Assembly (NCBI RefSeq): GCF_016907355.1
Contig: NZ_JAFBBW010000001.1
Coordinates: 2,232,001 to 2,296,000 of the forward strand
Direction: 5' to 3'
Source: Agromyces aurantiacus
GTDB lineage: Bacteria; Actinomycetota; Actinomycetes; Actinomycetales; Microbacteriaceae
Length of the DNA stretch: 64,000 nt
A program made the position numbers and the translations under genes. The notes beneath the pieces were generated by a model. It ran no database searches, was not told the origin of the DNA, and saw nothing but the letters and a program-made list of their open reading frames with translations. This document shows positions 1 to 12,300 of this stretch, piece by piece (position 1 is the first letter of the stretch; each line of letters begins with the position of its first letter).

Positions 1-326
1 TCCGCGAGGCCGTCAAGCAGTCCATCCGGTCCCGGATTCCCGACGTCGAGGCGGTCGCCTCCACGAGGGAGCTGCCCGAGCGGCTCCGCGGCGAACGCGT
101 GCTGCTGCTCGTCCCCGGCGCGGAGACGCCGCTGTCGGCCGTCCGACCCGACGGCCGCGACCTCGCGCTCGTCGTCGGGCCCGAGGGGGGCATGGATCCG
201 ACGGAGATCGAGCGGCTCCGGGAGGCCGGCGGCGAGCCCGTCCGGCTGGGCGACGGCGTGCTGCGCACCTCGACGGCGGGCCCCGCGGCGATCGCCGTGC
301 TGTCGGTCGCGCTCGGGCGGTGGTGA
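1..326 (+). CDS. rsmE: 16S rRNA (uracil1498-N3)-methyltransferase RsmE, 3' part only
   Basis: C-terminal part of the RsmE SPOUT methyltransferase, which methylates U1498 of 16S rRNA using S-adenosylmethionine. The reading frame enters at base 3 and is open to the TGA at 324-326; the 5' end lies outside the window. The visible part holds the knotted SAM-binding core: LVVGPEGG followed by an acidic stretch, then LGDGVLRTSTAG, the family's LG..ILRTETA motif. It heads the run hinT, phoH, ybeY, corC, era, an arrangement common in actinobacteria. The assignment is secure even though most of the protein is missing. Confidence 0.9.
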   Translation, partial: REAVKQSIRSRIPDVEAVASTRELPERLRGERVLLLVPGAETPLSAVRPDGRDLALVVGPEGGMDPTEIERLREAGGEPVRLGDGVLRTSTAGPAAIAVLSVALGRW

Positions 327-350
327 GCCATCCGTGGCTACGATGGAGTG

Positions 351-707
351 ATGAGCGGAACGGCGGAACCCACGGTCTTCGAGCGCATCGCCGCGGGTGA
401 GATCCCCGCGCGGATGGTCCTCGAGACCGAGCGGATCATCGCCTTCCACGACATCGCGCCGCAGGCGCCCGTGCACGTCATCGTGACGCCCCGCGACGGC
501 CGCCACCGCGACGTGGTCGAGCTCGCCGCGGCCGATCCCGAACTGCTCGCCGAGCTGGTCGGCGCCGCCAAGCGCATCGCCGACGAGCTGACCGACGGCG
601 AGTTCCGGCTCATCTTCAACACCGGTCCCGCCGCGGGCCAGACCGTGTTCCACGTGCACGCCCACCTCCTCGGCGGTGGCCTGAGGGAGGGATCGCTTGC
701 CGGCTGA
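351..707 (+). CDS. hinT: HIT-family nucleotide-binding protein
   Basis: Histidine-triad protein of about 118 residues, the usual HinT length. This family hydrolyses AMP-linked substrates such as adenosine phosphoramidates. The signature near the C-terminus reads VFHVHAHLLGG, supplying the H-x-H-x-H triad. ATG 351 is preferred over the adjacent GTG at 348 because a -10-like TACGAT (339-344) ends 6 nt upstream, the leaderless arrangement repeated throughout this window. The end overlaps the start of phoH by 11 nt, so phoH is probably translated by coupling. Confidence 0.92.
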   Translation: MSGTAEPTVFERIAAGEIPARMVLETERIIAFHDIAPQAPVHVIVTPRDGRHRDVVELAAADPELLAELVGAAKRIADELTDGEFRLIFNTGPAAGQTVFHVHAHLLGGGLREGSLAG

Positions 708-1824
708 CGACCCGGGCGAGACGCCGCCGCCCGCATCCGAGCTCCGCACCGACGAGGAGCGGCTGCGGATCGACGGCATCGCCATGGTGCGGCTCCTCGG
801 CCCGCAGGACCGCCTGCTCACGAGCATCGAGCGCGAGTACCCAGGCGTCGACGTGCACGTGCGCGGCAACGAGATCGCCATCCGCGGGGAGGCCGGCGAG
901 CGCGCGCGCGTGCGCCGGCTCATCGAGGAACTCCTCGAGCTCGTCCGCGGCGGCGAGGACCCGACCCCGATCGAAGTGAGGAGCTCCGCCCGAATGCTCG
1001 ACGCCGACCCGGCCTCCCGCCCGTCCGACACGCTGGGGCAGGTCATCGTCTCCAGCCGCGGCAAGTCGATCCGTCCGAAGACCGAGGGACAGCGCTCGTA
1101 CGTCGATGCGATCGACGAGCACACGATCGTGTTCGGCATCGGCCCGGCGGGCACCGGCAAGACCTACCTCGCGATGGCGAAGGCCGTGCAGGCGCTGCAG
1201 CGCAAGGAGGTCAACCGCATCATCCTCACACGCCCGGCAGTCGAGGCGGGGGAGCGGCTCGGGTTCCTGCCCGGCACGCTCACGGAGAAGATCGACCCGT
1301 ACCTGCGCCCGCTCTACGACGCGCTCAACGAGATGATGGACCCCGAGCTCGTGCCGAAGCTGCTCGCCTCCGGCACCGTCGAGGTCGCCCCCCTCGCGTA
1401 CATGCGCGGCCGCACGCTCAACGACTCGTTCGTCGTGCTCGACGAGGCGCAGAACACCACGCCCGAGCAGATGAAGATGTTCCTCACGCGCCTCGGCTTC
1501 GGCTCGAAGATGGTCGTCACGGGCGACATCACGCAGGTCGACCTGCCGGGCGGCTCCTCGGGGCTTCGCATCGTCACGCGCATCCTCGACGGCGTCGACG
1601 ACATCCACTTCGCCCGGCTCACGAGCGACGACGTGGTGCGCCACACGCTCGTCGGCCGCATCATCGACGCGTACACCGAGTTCGACCAGCGCCAGCAGGC
1701 GGCGCGCTACGAGCGCGACCAGGCGCGGGAGTTCGCCAACCGCGCCGAGCGCCGCGGCGGCGACCGCCGCACGCCGCCGCCGCCCGGCCCGCGCGATCAC
1801 CTGCCCAGGAGAAGGAACCCGTGA
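697..1824 (+). CDS. phoH: PhoH-family ATPase
   Basis: PhoH-like P-loop ATPase of 375 residues. Walker A is GPAGTGKT at about residues 149-156 and Walker B reads VVLDEAQN with Asp249-Glu250. An RNA-binding-like region occupies the first ~100 residues, as in actinobacterial PhoH proteins linked to YbeY. The start is a TTG at 697 behind a strong purine-rich AGGGAGGG site and lies inside the end of hinT; no later ATG has a comparable site. The stop overlaps the ybeY start (GTGA). The cellular role is thought to be in RNA metabolism alongside YbeY and Era; that is from neighbourhood and family, not shown here. Confidence 0.93.
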   Translation: MPADDPGETPPPASELRTDEERLRIDGIAMVRLLGPQDRLLTSIEREYPGVDVHVRGNEIAIRGEAGERARVRRLIEELLELVRGGEDPTPIEVRSSARMLDADPASRPSDTLGQVIVSSRGKSIRPKTEGQRSYVDAIDEHTIVFGIGPAGTGKTYLAMAKAVQALQRKEVNRIILTRPAVEAGERLGFLPGTLTEKIDPYLRPLYDALNEMMDPELVPKLLASGTVEVAPLAYMRGRTLNDSFVVLDEAQNTTPEQMKMFLTRLGFGSKMVVTGDITQVDLPGGSSGLRIVTRILDGVDDIHFARLTSDDVVRHTLVGRIIDAYTEFDQRQQAARYERDQAREFANRAERRGGDRRTPPPPGPRDHLPRRRNP

Positions 1825-2282
1825 GCATCGAGATCAACAACGAGTCGTCGATCGAGGTCGACGAGGCGGCGCTGCAGCGGCTCGCCGTGTACGCCCTCGA
1901 CATGATGCACGTGCATCCCGACGCCGAGCTCGCGATCGTGCTCGTCGACGAGGGCGCGATGGAGCAGCTGCACGTTCAGTGGATGGACGAGCCCGGGCCG
2001 ACCGACGTGCTGAGCTTCCCGATGGACGAGCTGCGCCCCGGCACCGAGGACCAGCCGGCCCCGCCGGGACTGCTCGGCGACGTCGTGCTCTGCCCGCAGG
2101 TCGCCGAGTCGCAGGCGAAGTCGGCCGGGCACAGCCTGCTCGACGAGCTGCTCCTGCTCACGACCCACGGCATCCTGCACCTGCTCGGCTTCGACCACGC
2201 CGAGCCCGACGAGGAGAAGGAGATGTTCGGCGTGCAGCGCGACATCCTCGTGGGCTTCTCCATGCAGGAGCGCCGCCGCTGA
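1821..2282 (+). CDS. ybeY: Endoribonuclease YbeY
   Basis: YbeY, a zinc-dependent single-strand endoribonuclease used in 16S rRNA 3'-end maturation and ribosome quality control. The 153-residue protein has the family's H-x3-H-x5-H metal site: His116, His120 and His126 within [15 protein letters not shown] 1821 overlaps the phoH stop by 4 nt and is preceded by AGGAGAAGGA. The next gene starts 2 nt after its stop. Position between phoH and corC/era is the conserved actinobacterial order. Confidence 0.95.
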   Translation: MSIEINNESSIEVDEAALQRLAVYALDMMHVHPDAELAIVLVDEGAMEQLHVQWMDEPGPTDVLSFPMDELRPGTEDQPAPPGLLGDVVLCPQVAESQAKSAGHSLLDELLLLTTHGILHLLGFDHAEPDEEKEMFGVQRDILVGFSMQERRR

Positions 2283-2284
2283 CC

Positions 2285-3604
2285 ATGCTGCCCTGGCTCT
2301 TCCTCGCGGCCGCGCTCGTGCTGGTGGCGTTCGGCGGCCTCATGGCCGCGATCGACTCGGCGATCGGCGTGACGTCGCGCGCCGACCTCGTCGACCTGTC
2401 GATCGGTGCGCGCGCCGGACGTTCGTTGCGTGCGATCGCCGACGACACCGGCGCGCACGTGAACGCCGTGAACTTCATGCGCATCCTCGCGGAGACGACC
2501 GCGGCCGTGCTCGTGACGCTCGCGTTCACATTCTTCCTCGACGACGTCTGGCTCGTGCTGCTCGTCTCCGCCGCGGTCATGACGGCGGTGTCGTTCGTGC
2601 TCGTCGGCGCGAGTCCCCGCAGCGTGGGTCGCGCGCATCCCGACCTCGTGCTGCGGCTGTCGGCCCCGATCGTGCGGTTCACGCGGGTGCTCCTCGGCCC
2701 GCTCGCGAATGCGCTCGTCTCGCTCGGCAACCGGGTGACGCCGGGGCGGATCCGCTTCGCGGGGGTGTCGAGCGAGGAGCAGCTGCTCAGCATGGTCGAT
2801 GAGGCCACCGAGCTCGAGGTGCTCGAGCAGGGCGACCGCGAGCTCATCCACTCGATCTTCGAGTTCAGCGACACGCTCGTGCGCGAGGTCATGGTGCCGC
2901 GCACCGACATGGTCACCATCGAGACGACCGCGCACCTGCCCCAGGCCATGGCGCTCTTCCTCAAGGAGGGCTACTCGCGCATCCCCGTGGTCGACCGCGA
3001 GGCCGACGACGTCGTCGGCATCCTGTACCTGCGCGATCTCGCGCGCCTCGGGTTCGAGCGCCCGCTCGACGCCGAGACGCTCACCGTGGCCGACCTCGCG
3101 CGGCCGGCTGCCTTCGTGCCCGAGTCGATGCGCGCCGACGCGCTCCTGCGCCAGATGCAGCTCGAGTCGAACCACCTCGCGATGGTCGTCGACGAGTACG
3201 GCGGCATCGCCGGGCTCGTGACGCTCGAAGACCTCATCGAGGAGCTCGTCGGCGACATCTCCGACGAGTACGACCGCGAGGCCGCGCAGGTGGAAGTCCT
3301 CGGCGACGGCCGCTACCGCGTGAACGCGCGGCTGCCGGTCGACGAGCTCGGCGAGCTGTTCGGGCTCGACCTCGACGACGAGGACGTCGACTCGGCCGGC
3401 GGCCTGCTGGCCAAGGAGCTCGGGCACCTGCCGCAGCGCGGCGACCGCGCCTCGGTGAGCGGGCTCCTCCTCGAGGCCGAGCGCACCGAGGGTCGCCGCA
3501 AGCGCATCGCCACGATCCTCGTCGAGGCCGACCAGGCGCTCATCGACGTGCGCGCCGCATTCGCGGCCGACGAGGCCACCGCAGAGCAGGGAGAACGCGC
3601 ATGA
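2285..3604 (+). CDS. CorC/HlyC-type CNNM-CBS membrane protein
   Basis: Membrane protein of about 439 residues in the CNNM (DUF21)/CBS/CorC family, which is linked to magnesium or cobalt export. From the N-terminus: several hydrophobic segments within residues 1-150 (MLPWLFLAAALVLVAFGGLM opens the first), a linker, a CBS pair around 195-320 (VREVMVPRTDMV opens it) and a CorC_HlyC domain from about 340. The frame is open far upstream but the ATG at 2285, directly after ybeY, gives the correct N-terminus; the extension back to 1979 is a shadow of ybeY. It overlaps era by ATGA. Confidence 0.9.
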   Translation: MLPWLFLAAALVLVAFGGLMAAIDSAIGVTSRADLVDLSIGARAGRSLRAIADDTGAHVNAVNFMRILAETTAAVLVTLAFTFFLDDVWLVLLVSAAVMTAVSFVLVGASPRSVGRAHPDLVLRLSAPIVRFTRVLLGPLANALVSLGNRVTPGRIRFAGVSSEEQLLSMVDEATELEVLEQGDRELIHSIFEFSDTLVREVMVPRTDMVTIETTAHLPQAMALFLKEGYSRIPVVDREADDVVGILYLRDLARLGFERPLDAETLTVADLARPAAFVPESMRADALLRQMQLESNHLAMVVDEYGGIAGLVTLEDLIEELVGDISDEYDREAAQVEVLGDGRYRVNARLPVDELGELFGLDLDDEDVDSAGGLLAKELGHLPQRGDRASVSGLLLEAERTEGRRKRIATILVEADQALIDVRAAFAADEATAEQGERA

Positions 3605-4494
3605 CCGACTACCGGGCCGGATTCGTCTCGTTCGTGGGGCGCCCGAACGTCGGCAAGTCGACGCTCACCAACGCGCTCGTCGGCGAGAAGGTCGCGATCA
3701 CGAGCTCCAAGCCGCAGACGACGCGCCGCGCCATCCGGGGCATCGTGCACCGCTCGTACGGCCAGCTCATCGTCGTGGACACGCCCGGCCTGCACCGCCC
3801 CCGCACGCTCCTCGGCGAGCGCCTGAACTCGCTCGTGCAGACCACGCTCGGCGACGTCGATGTCATCGGCTTCTGCGTGCCCGCGAACGAGACGATCGGC
3901 CCCGGCGATCGGTTCATCAACGAGCAGCTCGACCAGTACCCGCGCGCGAAGAAGGTCGCGATCGTGACCAAGACGGATGCGACGGGCAAGGCGAAGGTCG
4001 CCGAGCAGCTCCTCGCGGTGTCGCAGCTGCGCGAGTGGGACGCGATCATCCCCGTGTCGGCGCCGAAGGGCGAGCAGCTCGACGTGCTCGTCGACGAACT
4101 GCTGCAGCTGATGCCCGAGTCGGAGCATCCGCTCTACCCCGCGGAGACCACGACCGACGAGGAGGTCGCCGAGCGGATCGCCGAGTACGTGCGCGAGGCC
4201 GCGCTGGAGGGCGTCTCCGACGAGCTGCCGCACTCCATCGCGGTGACGGTCGACGACATGGTCGAGCGCGAGGACAAGGACCTCGTCGAGGTCTACGCGA
4301 ACCTGTACGTCGAGCGCGATAGCCAGAAGGGCATCATCATCGGCAAGGGCGGTGCGCGCCTGCGCGAGGTGGGCGAGCGCGCCCGCGCGCAGATCGAGGG
4401 GCTGCTCGGCCGCAAGGTCTACCTCGCGCTGCACGTGAAGGTCGCGAAGGACTGGCAGCGCGACCCGAAGCAGCTCGGGCGGCTGGGGTTCTGA
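3601..4494 (+). CDS. era: GTPase Era
   Basis: Era, the GTPase that binds 16S rRNA and acts late in 30S assembly. All landmarks are present in 297 residues: G1 GRPNVGKST (13-21), G3 DTPGLH, G4 TKTD, and a C-terminal KH domain with GIIIGKGGARLREVG. The ATG overlaps the corC stop (ATGA), so the last five genes form one coupled operon of ribosome maturation proteins. In many actinobacteria recO follows closely; here an unrelated signalling cassette and leuA lie in between, and recO starts at 12301. Confidence 0.97.
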   Translation: MTDYRAGFVSFVGRPNVGKSTLTNALVGEKVAITSSKPQTTRRAIRGIVHRSYGQLIVVDTPGLHRPRTLLGERLNSLVQTTLGDVDVIGFCVPANETIGPGDRFINEQLDQYPRAKKVAIVTKTDATGKAKVAEQLLAVSQLREWDAIIPVSAPKGEQLDVLVDELLQLMPESEHPLYPAETTTDEEVAERIAEYVREAALEGVSDELPHSIAVTVDDMVEREDKDLVEVYANLYVERDSQKGIIIGKGGARLREVGERARAQIEGLLGRKVYLALHVKVAKDWQRDPKQLGRLGF

Positions 4495-4573
4495 GCCTCC
4501 CGCGGCATCCGACTCGAGGATGATTCCGACGGCACGTCGCCCGCGACGCGCGGGCACGTCGTAGCGTGGATCG

Positions 4574-5776
4574 GTGAGTTCTCCTTCCCAGCGCACGATG
4601 CTCGTCGTCGACGGGGTCCTCGCGGCGCTGTTCCTCGCGGTGTGCGCGCTGTACGCGCTCGTCGGCGGTCCGCCCGACCTCGTCGTGGTCGTGCTGTTCT
4701 CCGCGGCGCTCGTGCTGCGGCGGGTCGCGCCCGGTGCGGCACTCGTCGTGGCGTGGGTGGCCGCGTGCGCGCAGATGCTCATGCTGCGCGACCTGCAGCC
4801 GGCGGATGCCGCGGTGTTCGTGGTCGTGTACTCGACCTCGGCGTACGGCTCGCGTGCCGTGCGGTGGTGGGGGCTCGGCTCGGCGGGTGCGGGCGCGCTC
4901 CTCGCGACGGCCTACCTCGGCGTGGTCGTGCCGCTCGCCGAGGGGACGGGCCTCGCGCCATCCGTCGACCTGCCCGGGCGCCTCATGTGGGGCGCGATCC
5001 TCTTCAGCGCGGCGCTGGCCGGCCTGGTGCTCGCGTGGACGGCGGGGCTGCTCGCGAAGACGGTCCGCGACGCCCGCGAGCAACGCCGCCGGGCCGAGTT
5101 CGACCGGCGCGAGCGCGAGCACGCCGAGTACCGCTACGTCGTCGAGCAGGAGCGCAGCCGGATCGCGCGCGACATGCACGACGTCGTGGCGCACTCGCTC
5201 GCGGTCGTGATCGCGCAGGCCGACGGCGCGCGGTTCGCCGCGCGGACGAGGCCCGAGGCCGCCGTCGAGGCGCTCGGCACGATCTCGGGCGTCGCGCGCG
5301 GTGCGCTCGGCGACGTCCGGCTGCTCCTCGGCGAGCTCCGGCACCGCGAGGGCGCGACGCCGCAGCCCGAGCTCGACGACCTCGACGACCTCGTCGCGCA
5401 GCTGCGCGGCGCAGGGCTCGACGTGCGCCGAACCGACACGGGCGAGCGCGTGCCGCTCGGCGCGGGACACCAGATCGCGGTGTACCGGATCGTGCAGGAG
5501 GGGCTGACAAATGCCCTGCGGCACGGCGACACGTCGCGGCCGGTCGACCTCGAGCTGGGCTGGGATCCGCACGGCGTGACGGTCCGCGTCGAGAACGCGC
5601 TGCCGGCGCCGGGCGCGTCGGATGACGCAGCCGCCGAGCCCGCGACGGGCCCGCGGCACGGCATCCCCGGCATGCGCGAGCGCGCGGAGCTCGCGGGCGG
5701 CACCTTCACCGCCGAGGCCGACCCCGAGGGCCGGTTCCGCGTCACGGCGCGCATCCCCGCGCGGGCGGCCTCGTGA
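4574..5776 (+). CDS. NarL-type sensor histidine kinase
   Basis: Two-component sensor kinase of 400 residues. The first ~165 residues contain several hydrophobic membrane segments with short loops; there is no large extracellular domain, so the signal is probably sensed in or near the membrane. The HisKA_3 dimerisation/phosphoacceptor box reads RDMHDVVAHSL with the likely phosphorylated His202, followed by an HATPase domain with EGLTNALRHG (N box) and GIPGMRERAEL. GTG 4574 lies 6 nt after TAGCGT (4562-4567), a leaderless start. The stop overlaps the response regulator (GTGA). Confidence 0.9.
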   Translation: MSSPSQRTMLVVDGVLAALFLAVCALYALVGGPPDLVVVVLFSAALVLRRVAPGAALVVAWVAACAQMLMLRDLQPADAAVFVVVYSTSAYGSRAVRWWGLGSAGAGALLATAYLGVVVPLAEGTGLAPSVDLPGRLMWGAILFSAALAGLVLAWTAGLLAKTVRDAREQRRRAEFDRREREHAEYRYVVEQERSRIARDMHDVVAHSLAVVIAQADGARFAARTRPEAAVEALGTISGVARGALGDVRLLLGELRHREGATPQPELDDLDDLVAQLRGAGLDVRRTDTGERVPLGAGHQIAVYRIVQEGLTNALRHGDTSRPVDLELGWDPHGVTVRVENALPAPGASDDAAAEPATGPRHGIPGMRERAELAGGTFTAEADPEGRFRVTARIPARAAS

Positions 5777-6441
5777 GCGGCATCCGCGTCGCCCTCGTCG
5801 ACGACCAGGCGCTCTTCCGCGCGGGGATCCGCATGCTCGTCGAGTCGCAGCCCGATCTCGTGTTCGCGGGCGACGCGGCCGACGGCCGAGCCGCGATCGC
5901 CCTCGCGGAACGCAGCCGGCCCGACGTCATGCTCATGGACGTGCGGATGCCGCAGCTCGACGGCATCGCCGCGACCGAACGGATCCTCGCCGACGCCGAG
6001 CGCGACGGCCGCGAGCCGCCGCGCGTGCTCGTGCTCACGACGTTCGACCTCGACGAGAGCGCCGCTCGCGCCATCCGGGCCGGGGCGAGCGGGTTCGTGC
6101 TGAAGGACGCCGACCCCGAGTTCCTGCTCGCGGCGATCCGGACGGTGCACCGAGGCAATGCGGTGATCGCTGCGAACGCGACGCTCGACCTGATCGCGTC
6201 GTCGTCGCGGGGGAGCGGGCGACGACCGCTTCCGCCGGCCTGGGGCGACCTGACGGCGCGCGAGCGCGACATCTTCGCCCTCGCCGCCAGGGGACTCTCG
6301 AACGCCGAGATCGCGGCATCCGAGTTCCTCGGCGAGGCCACCGTGAAGACGCACCTGAGCCGCGTACTCGCGAAGCTCGGGCTGCGCGACCGCGTGCAGC
6401 TCGTCGTCTTCGCGTACGAGCACGACCTGACCGGCGGCTGA
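5773..6441 (+). CDS. NarL/LuxR-type response regulator
   Basis: Response regulator of 222 residues. The receiver domain has the acidic pair Asp10-Asp11, phosphoacceptor Asp56 in MLMDVRMP, and the conserved lysine in VLKDA. The C-terminal LuxR helix-turn-helix spans about 155-215 with AARGLSNAEIAA and ATVKTHLSRVLAKL. GTG start overlaps the kinase stop by 4 nt. It is the partner of the upstream kinase. The ABC pair starting 90 nt downstream is its most likely target, as is common for such cassettes (inference). Confidence 0.93.
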   Translation: MSGIRVALVDDQALFRAGIRMLVESQPDLVFAGDAADGRAAIALAERSRPDVMLMDVRMPQLDGIAATERILADAERDGREPPRVLVLTTFDLDESAARAIRAGASGFVLKDADPEFLLAAIRTVHRGNAVIAANATLDLIASSSRGSGRRPLPPAWGDLTARERDIFALAARGLSNAEIAASEFLGEATVKTHLSRVLAKLGLRDRVQLVVFAYEHDLTGG

Positions 6442-6531
6442 CGCCGGCCCCGCAGGTTCATCCGATCGGATGACGCGGGGGCGACATCGGGCGGACGCGC
6501 CCGCCGGGCCGCCGTCCCTAGCGTCGAGGGC

Positions 6532-7289
<758 letters not shown>

Positions 7290-7293
<4 letters not shown>

Positions 7294-8690
7294 TCCGCCG
7301 GCTCCTCGCCGAGCACGGGCCGACGGTGCTCGTGGCGACGCTCGCGTCGGCGTTCGGCGTGGCCCTCCTGCAGGTGACCGGGTACCTCGGCTCGGCGATC
7401 CGCGCCGACGACGTCACCGGCGAGAGCGGCACGGCCGCGATCATGCTGCAGATCGCGGCGTGGGTGTTCATCGTCATCGCGATCTACGTGAGCGCCGTCG
7501 TCACGTCGAACACGGTCGCGACGGTCGTGGCCGGGCGCACGCGCCTCATCGCGCTGCTGCGGCTCATCGGCTCGAGCGCCCGTGCGCAGCGCGCCGCGAT
7601 CGCCCGTGAGGGGCTCGTGGTCGGGGCCATCGGCGCCGTCGCGGGAGTGCTCGTGGGAACCGGCGCCGCCATCGCGCTCTCCGAACTCGCGATCGCGACC
7701 GACGTGCTGCCCCGCGTCGAGCACCAGTGGGCGGATGCCGCGGTGCTGCCGCCCGCGATCGTCGCAGCCCTCACGACCTGGCTGGCCGCCTGGGTGGGAT
7801 CGCGCCGCGTGCTCGCGGTCCGCCCGGCACAGGCGCTCGGCAACGCGACGGAATCCTCGCGCGACGAGCTCGCCGCACGCCACGGCCGCACGGTCGCCGC
7901 GGGAGTGCTCGCCGGCGTCGGCGTCCTCCTGCTGCTCGGCGGGGTCGCGCTCGGACTGGTCACGCCGCTCGGCGTGCTCGTCGGACTCCTCGGCGGGGTG
8001 CTCTCGTTCACGGGCGTCGTGCTCGGCGCCCACGTGGTCATGCCGCCCGTGCTGCGCCTCGTCGGGCGAGCGCTCGGCTCGTCGGCACCCGCGCGCCTCG
8101 CCGCGGAGAACGCCGTGCGCCATCCCGAGCGCAGCTCGCGCATGACCATCGGCCTCGTGATCGGCGTGACGCTCGTGACCATGTTCGCCGTCGCGATGGA
8201 GTCGTACCGCACGCTGCTGCTCGCGGCGACCGAGGACCGCCCGGAGATGCGCGAGGGGATCGACGAGATCATCGCGGGAACGGTGAGCGTGTTCAGCATC
8301 CTCGTCGGCTTCAGCGCGCTCATCGCGGCGATCGGCCTCGTGAACACGCTCTCGCTGAGCGTGCTGCAGCGCACGCGCGAGCTCGGGCTGCTGCGAGCGC
8401 TGGGCTTCGAACGCCGCCAGCTGCGCGCGATGGTGATCGCCGAGGCGGCCGCGCTGACCGCCGCCGCGACCGTCACGGGACTCGTGCTCGGCGTGTTCTA
8501 CGGCTGGGCGGGCGCTCAGTCGATGCTCGGGAGCGTGCAGGGGGAGCCGCTCGTGATCCTGCCGTCGATCCCGTGGGGTGTCGTCGCGGCGCTCGTGGGC
8601 GCGGCGGCCGTGCTCACGGTGGTCGCCTCGCTCGCGCCGGCCCGCCGGGCGACGCGCGTCTCGCCGGTCACGGCGCTCGCGGTCGAGTGA
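7290..8690 (+). CDS. FtsX-like ABC transporter permease
   Basis: Permease of 466 residues with two FtsX-like modules. Hydrophobic segments occur near the N-terminus, around 55-80 and 100-125, and again at about 205-250, 290, 340-370 and 395-450. The motif LQRTRELGLLRALGFERRQ before the last helices is the hallmark of FtsX/MacB permeases. GTG 7290 overlaps the ATPase stop. Substrate is unknown; members with this compact architecture export peptides or lipids or confer antimicrobial-peptide tolerance, but nothing here decides between these. Confidence 0.88.
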
Positions 8691-8837
8691 GCGTGCCGGC
8701 GCGGGCGAGCGGATGACGCGTGACGGGTGCCGGTCACTGGGGGGCGGCACCCGCCACGGGTCCGCCCTGCGCGGTCGGTCGGCATCCGTCGACGTCATGG
8801 TTGCGCTCGTTCGCGTGCACGGTGTTACCCTGAATCC

Positions 8838-10726
<1,889 letters not shown>

Positions 10727-10739
10727 TCTCGATCGTCGA

Positions 10740-10772
10740 ACGGGCGGGTGCGGCTTCCGTCGCCCCGCCCGT
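10740..10772. terminator. Stem-loop between convergent leuA and TRIC-like gene
   Basis: Nine-base-pair perfect stem ACGGGCGGG (10740-10748) with CCCGCCCGT (10764-10772), 15-nt loop, 14 nt after the leuA stop and 7 nt from the stop of the convergent gene. No T tract on either side, which is usual for terminators in high-GC actinobacteria. Likely bidirectional. Confidence 0.55.
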
Positions 10773-10778
10773 CGGCGT

Positions 10779-11438
10779 CTACGCCCGCCGCCAGACCCGC
10801 CAGCTCGCGATCGCACGCTGCTCGGGCAGGCTCCAGCCGAACCGCACCGAGCCGAGGCGGATGAGCGTCGTGACGATGACGCACGTCGTCGCGGCGACGG
10901 TGATGTTCGCGCCGAGCGCCACGAGCACGACGATCAGGACGGTGCCCGCGGCCGCCGCGATCGCGTAGAGCGATCCGACGTGCATGAGCGCGATGGGCAG
11001 GTTCAGCGACACGTCGCGCAGGATGGACCCGCCGACCGCGGACACGACGCCCACGAACACCGCGGGAACCTCGGGCACGCCGTACGCGAGCGCCTTGGTC
11101 GTGCCGATCGCGGCGAACAGGCCGATGGTGACGGCGTCGAGCGCGATGATCAGCGGGTTCAGGCGCGTGAAGAGTCGCAGCAGCAGCATCCCGAGCAGCG
11201 CCGCGAGCGTCGCGACGAGCAGGTACCAGTTGCTCTTCATCGCCGCGGGCAGCTGGTTCAGCAGGATGTCGCGCAGCAGGCCGCCCCCGAGCCCGACCAG
11301 GATGCCGATGAGCGCGACGCCGAGGAGGTCGAGCCGGCGCTCCTTCAGGCGTCCCGCGAACATGGCCCCCTGCAGGGCGCCGATCGCCACCGCCGCGAGG
11401 TCGGCCCAGAGCGGGATCTCGAACGGCGCGAGCGTCAT
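10779..11438 (-). CDS. TRIC/UPF0126-family cation channel
   Basis: Integral membrane protein of 219 residues with about seven hydrophobic segments and an internal duplication. The two halves each carry the glycine-rich kink and RD motif of the family: GLGGGLLRDILL in the first repeat and VGGSILRDVSL in the second. Bacterial TRIC-type (YadS/UPF0126) proteins form trimeric cation channels. The start at 11438 overlaps the stop of the upstream NmrA-like gene by ATGA, so they form a two-gene operon. A physiological link between the two is not evident. Confidence 0.85.
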   Translation of the reverse strand: MTLAPFEIPLWADLAAVAIGALQGAMFAGRLKERRLDLLGVALIGILVGLGGGLLRDILLNQLPAAMKSNWYLLVATLAALLGMLLLRLFTRLNPLIIALDAVTIGLFAAIGTTKALAYGVPEVPAVFVGVVSAVGGSILRDVSLNLPIALMHVGSLYAIAAAAGTVLIVVLVALGANITVAATTCVIVTTLIRLGSVRFGWSLPEQRAIASWRVWRRA

Positions 11439-12220
11439 GCCTCGGTTGTACCACGCGATCCGCGCGCGGCGGCGTCGGCGTGCGCGGCGAGGAACTGCTC
11501 GAACGTGATGCGGCCGTACGGCTCGCCCGGCACGAGGTTCGCGCCCGACGCGAACGCCGAGAATCGCGTGCCGGGCAGCCGGAACGGCAGCGTCGGGCGG
11601 CGCGAGCCGCGCGCGGCGAGGTAGGCGCGCGCGAGGTCCCTCGCGGTGCGCGTCTGGGGGCCGCCGATGTCGGGCGCCATGCCCGCGGCATCCGAGTCGA
11701 GCAGTTCGACGAGCCGTTGCGCGACCTCCTCGACCGCGATCGGCTGGAACGAGAACGCCGGCGCGAACACGATGGGGGAGAGGCGTTGCACGCCGAAGAG
11801 GGTCTCGATGAAGTCGTGGAACTGGGTCGTGCGCAGCACGGTCCAGCGCAGGCGCGACTCGGCGATGATCCGCTCGGATGCGCGCTTGCCCGCGTAGTAC
11901 GCCAGAGGGATGCGATCGATTCCGACGATCGACGAGTAGAGCACGCGTGGCCGACCCGAGCGGTCGGCCGCGCGCACGAGGGTCTGCGTGATGCCGGTGT
12001 CGTCGCGCAGCGTGGTGGCAAGGTGGAGCACGGCGCGCACGCCGTCGAGTGCGGCCTCCACGCCCTCGCCGGTCTCCAGGTCGCCCCGGACCGTGCCGGG
12101 CGCGCCGCTGCGGCTCAGCACGCGCACGTCATCGCCGCGCGCGGCGAGCAGGCGGACGACCGCCCGGCCGAGCGTGCCAGTGCCTCCCGTCACGAGGACG
12201 GGTGCGGACGACGAGGTCAC
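11435..12220 (-). CDS. NAD(P)-binding NmrA/atypical SDR protein
   Basis: Rossmann-fold protein of 261 residues beginning with [22 protein letters not shown], the nucleotide-binding loop of NmrA-like and atypical short-chain dehydrogenases (TGxxGxxG). A YxxxK-like [11 protein letters not shown] follows at about residue 110. Proteins of this kind are often annotated as NAD(P)H-binding or NmrA family; substrate is unknown. GTG 12220 lies 6 nt after a minus-strand CAGAAT (12232-12227), a leaderless start facing the recO promoter. It is followed by the coupled TRIC gene. Confidence 0.8.
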   Translation of the reverse strand: MTSSSAPVLVTGGTGTLGRAVVRLLAARGDDVRVLSRSGAPGTVRGDLETGEGVEAALDGVRAVLHLATTLRDDTGITQTLVRAADRSGRPRVLYSSIVGIDRIPLAYYAGKRASERIIAESRLRWTVLRTTQFHDFIETLFGVQRLSPIVFAPAFSFQPIAVEEVAQRLVELLDSDAAGMAPDIGGPQTRTARDLARAYLAARGSRRPTLPFRLPGTRFSAFASGANLVPGEPYGRITFEQFLAAHADAAARGSRGTTEA

Positions 12221-12300
12221 CCGACCATTCTGCCGTTCCGGACGGGGTGCCGGTGCGCGCCCTCGGCCGGGGGGCCGGTGGTCGGTGGGAGAATCGAGAC

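Noticed and set aside
616..1800. 394-codon minus-strand ORF opposite phoH
   Set aside because: Antisense frames are widely open in this GC-rich sequence. It has no domain, no ribosome site and mirrors the codon bias of phoH.
1979..2284. Extended N-terminus for the CorC-like protein
   Set aside because: The extension is entirely a shadow of ybeY; the membrane segment starts right at ATG 2285.
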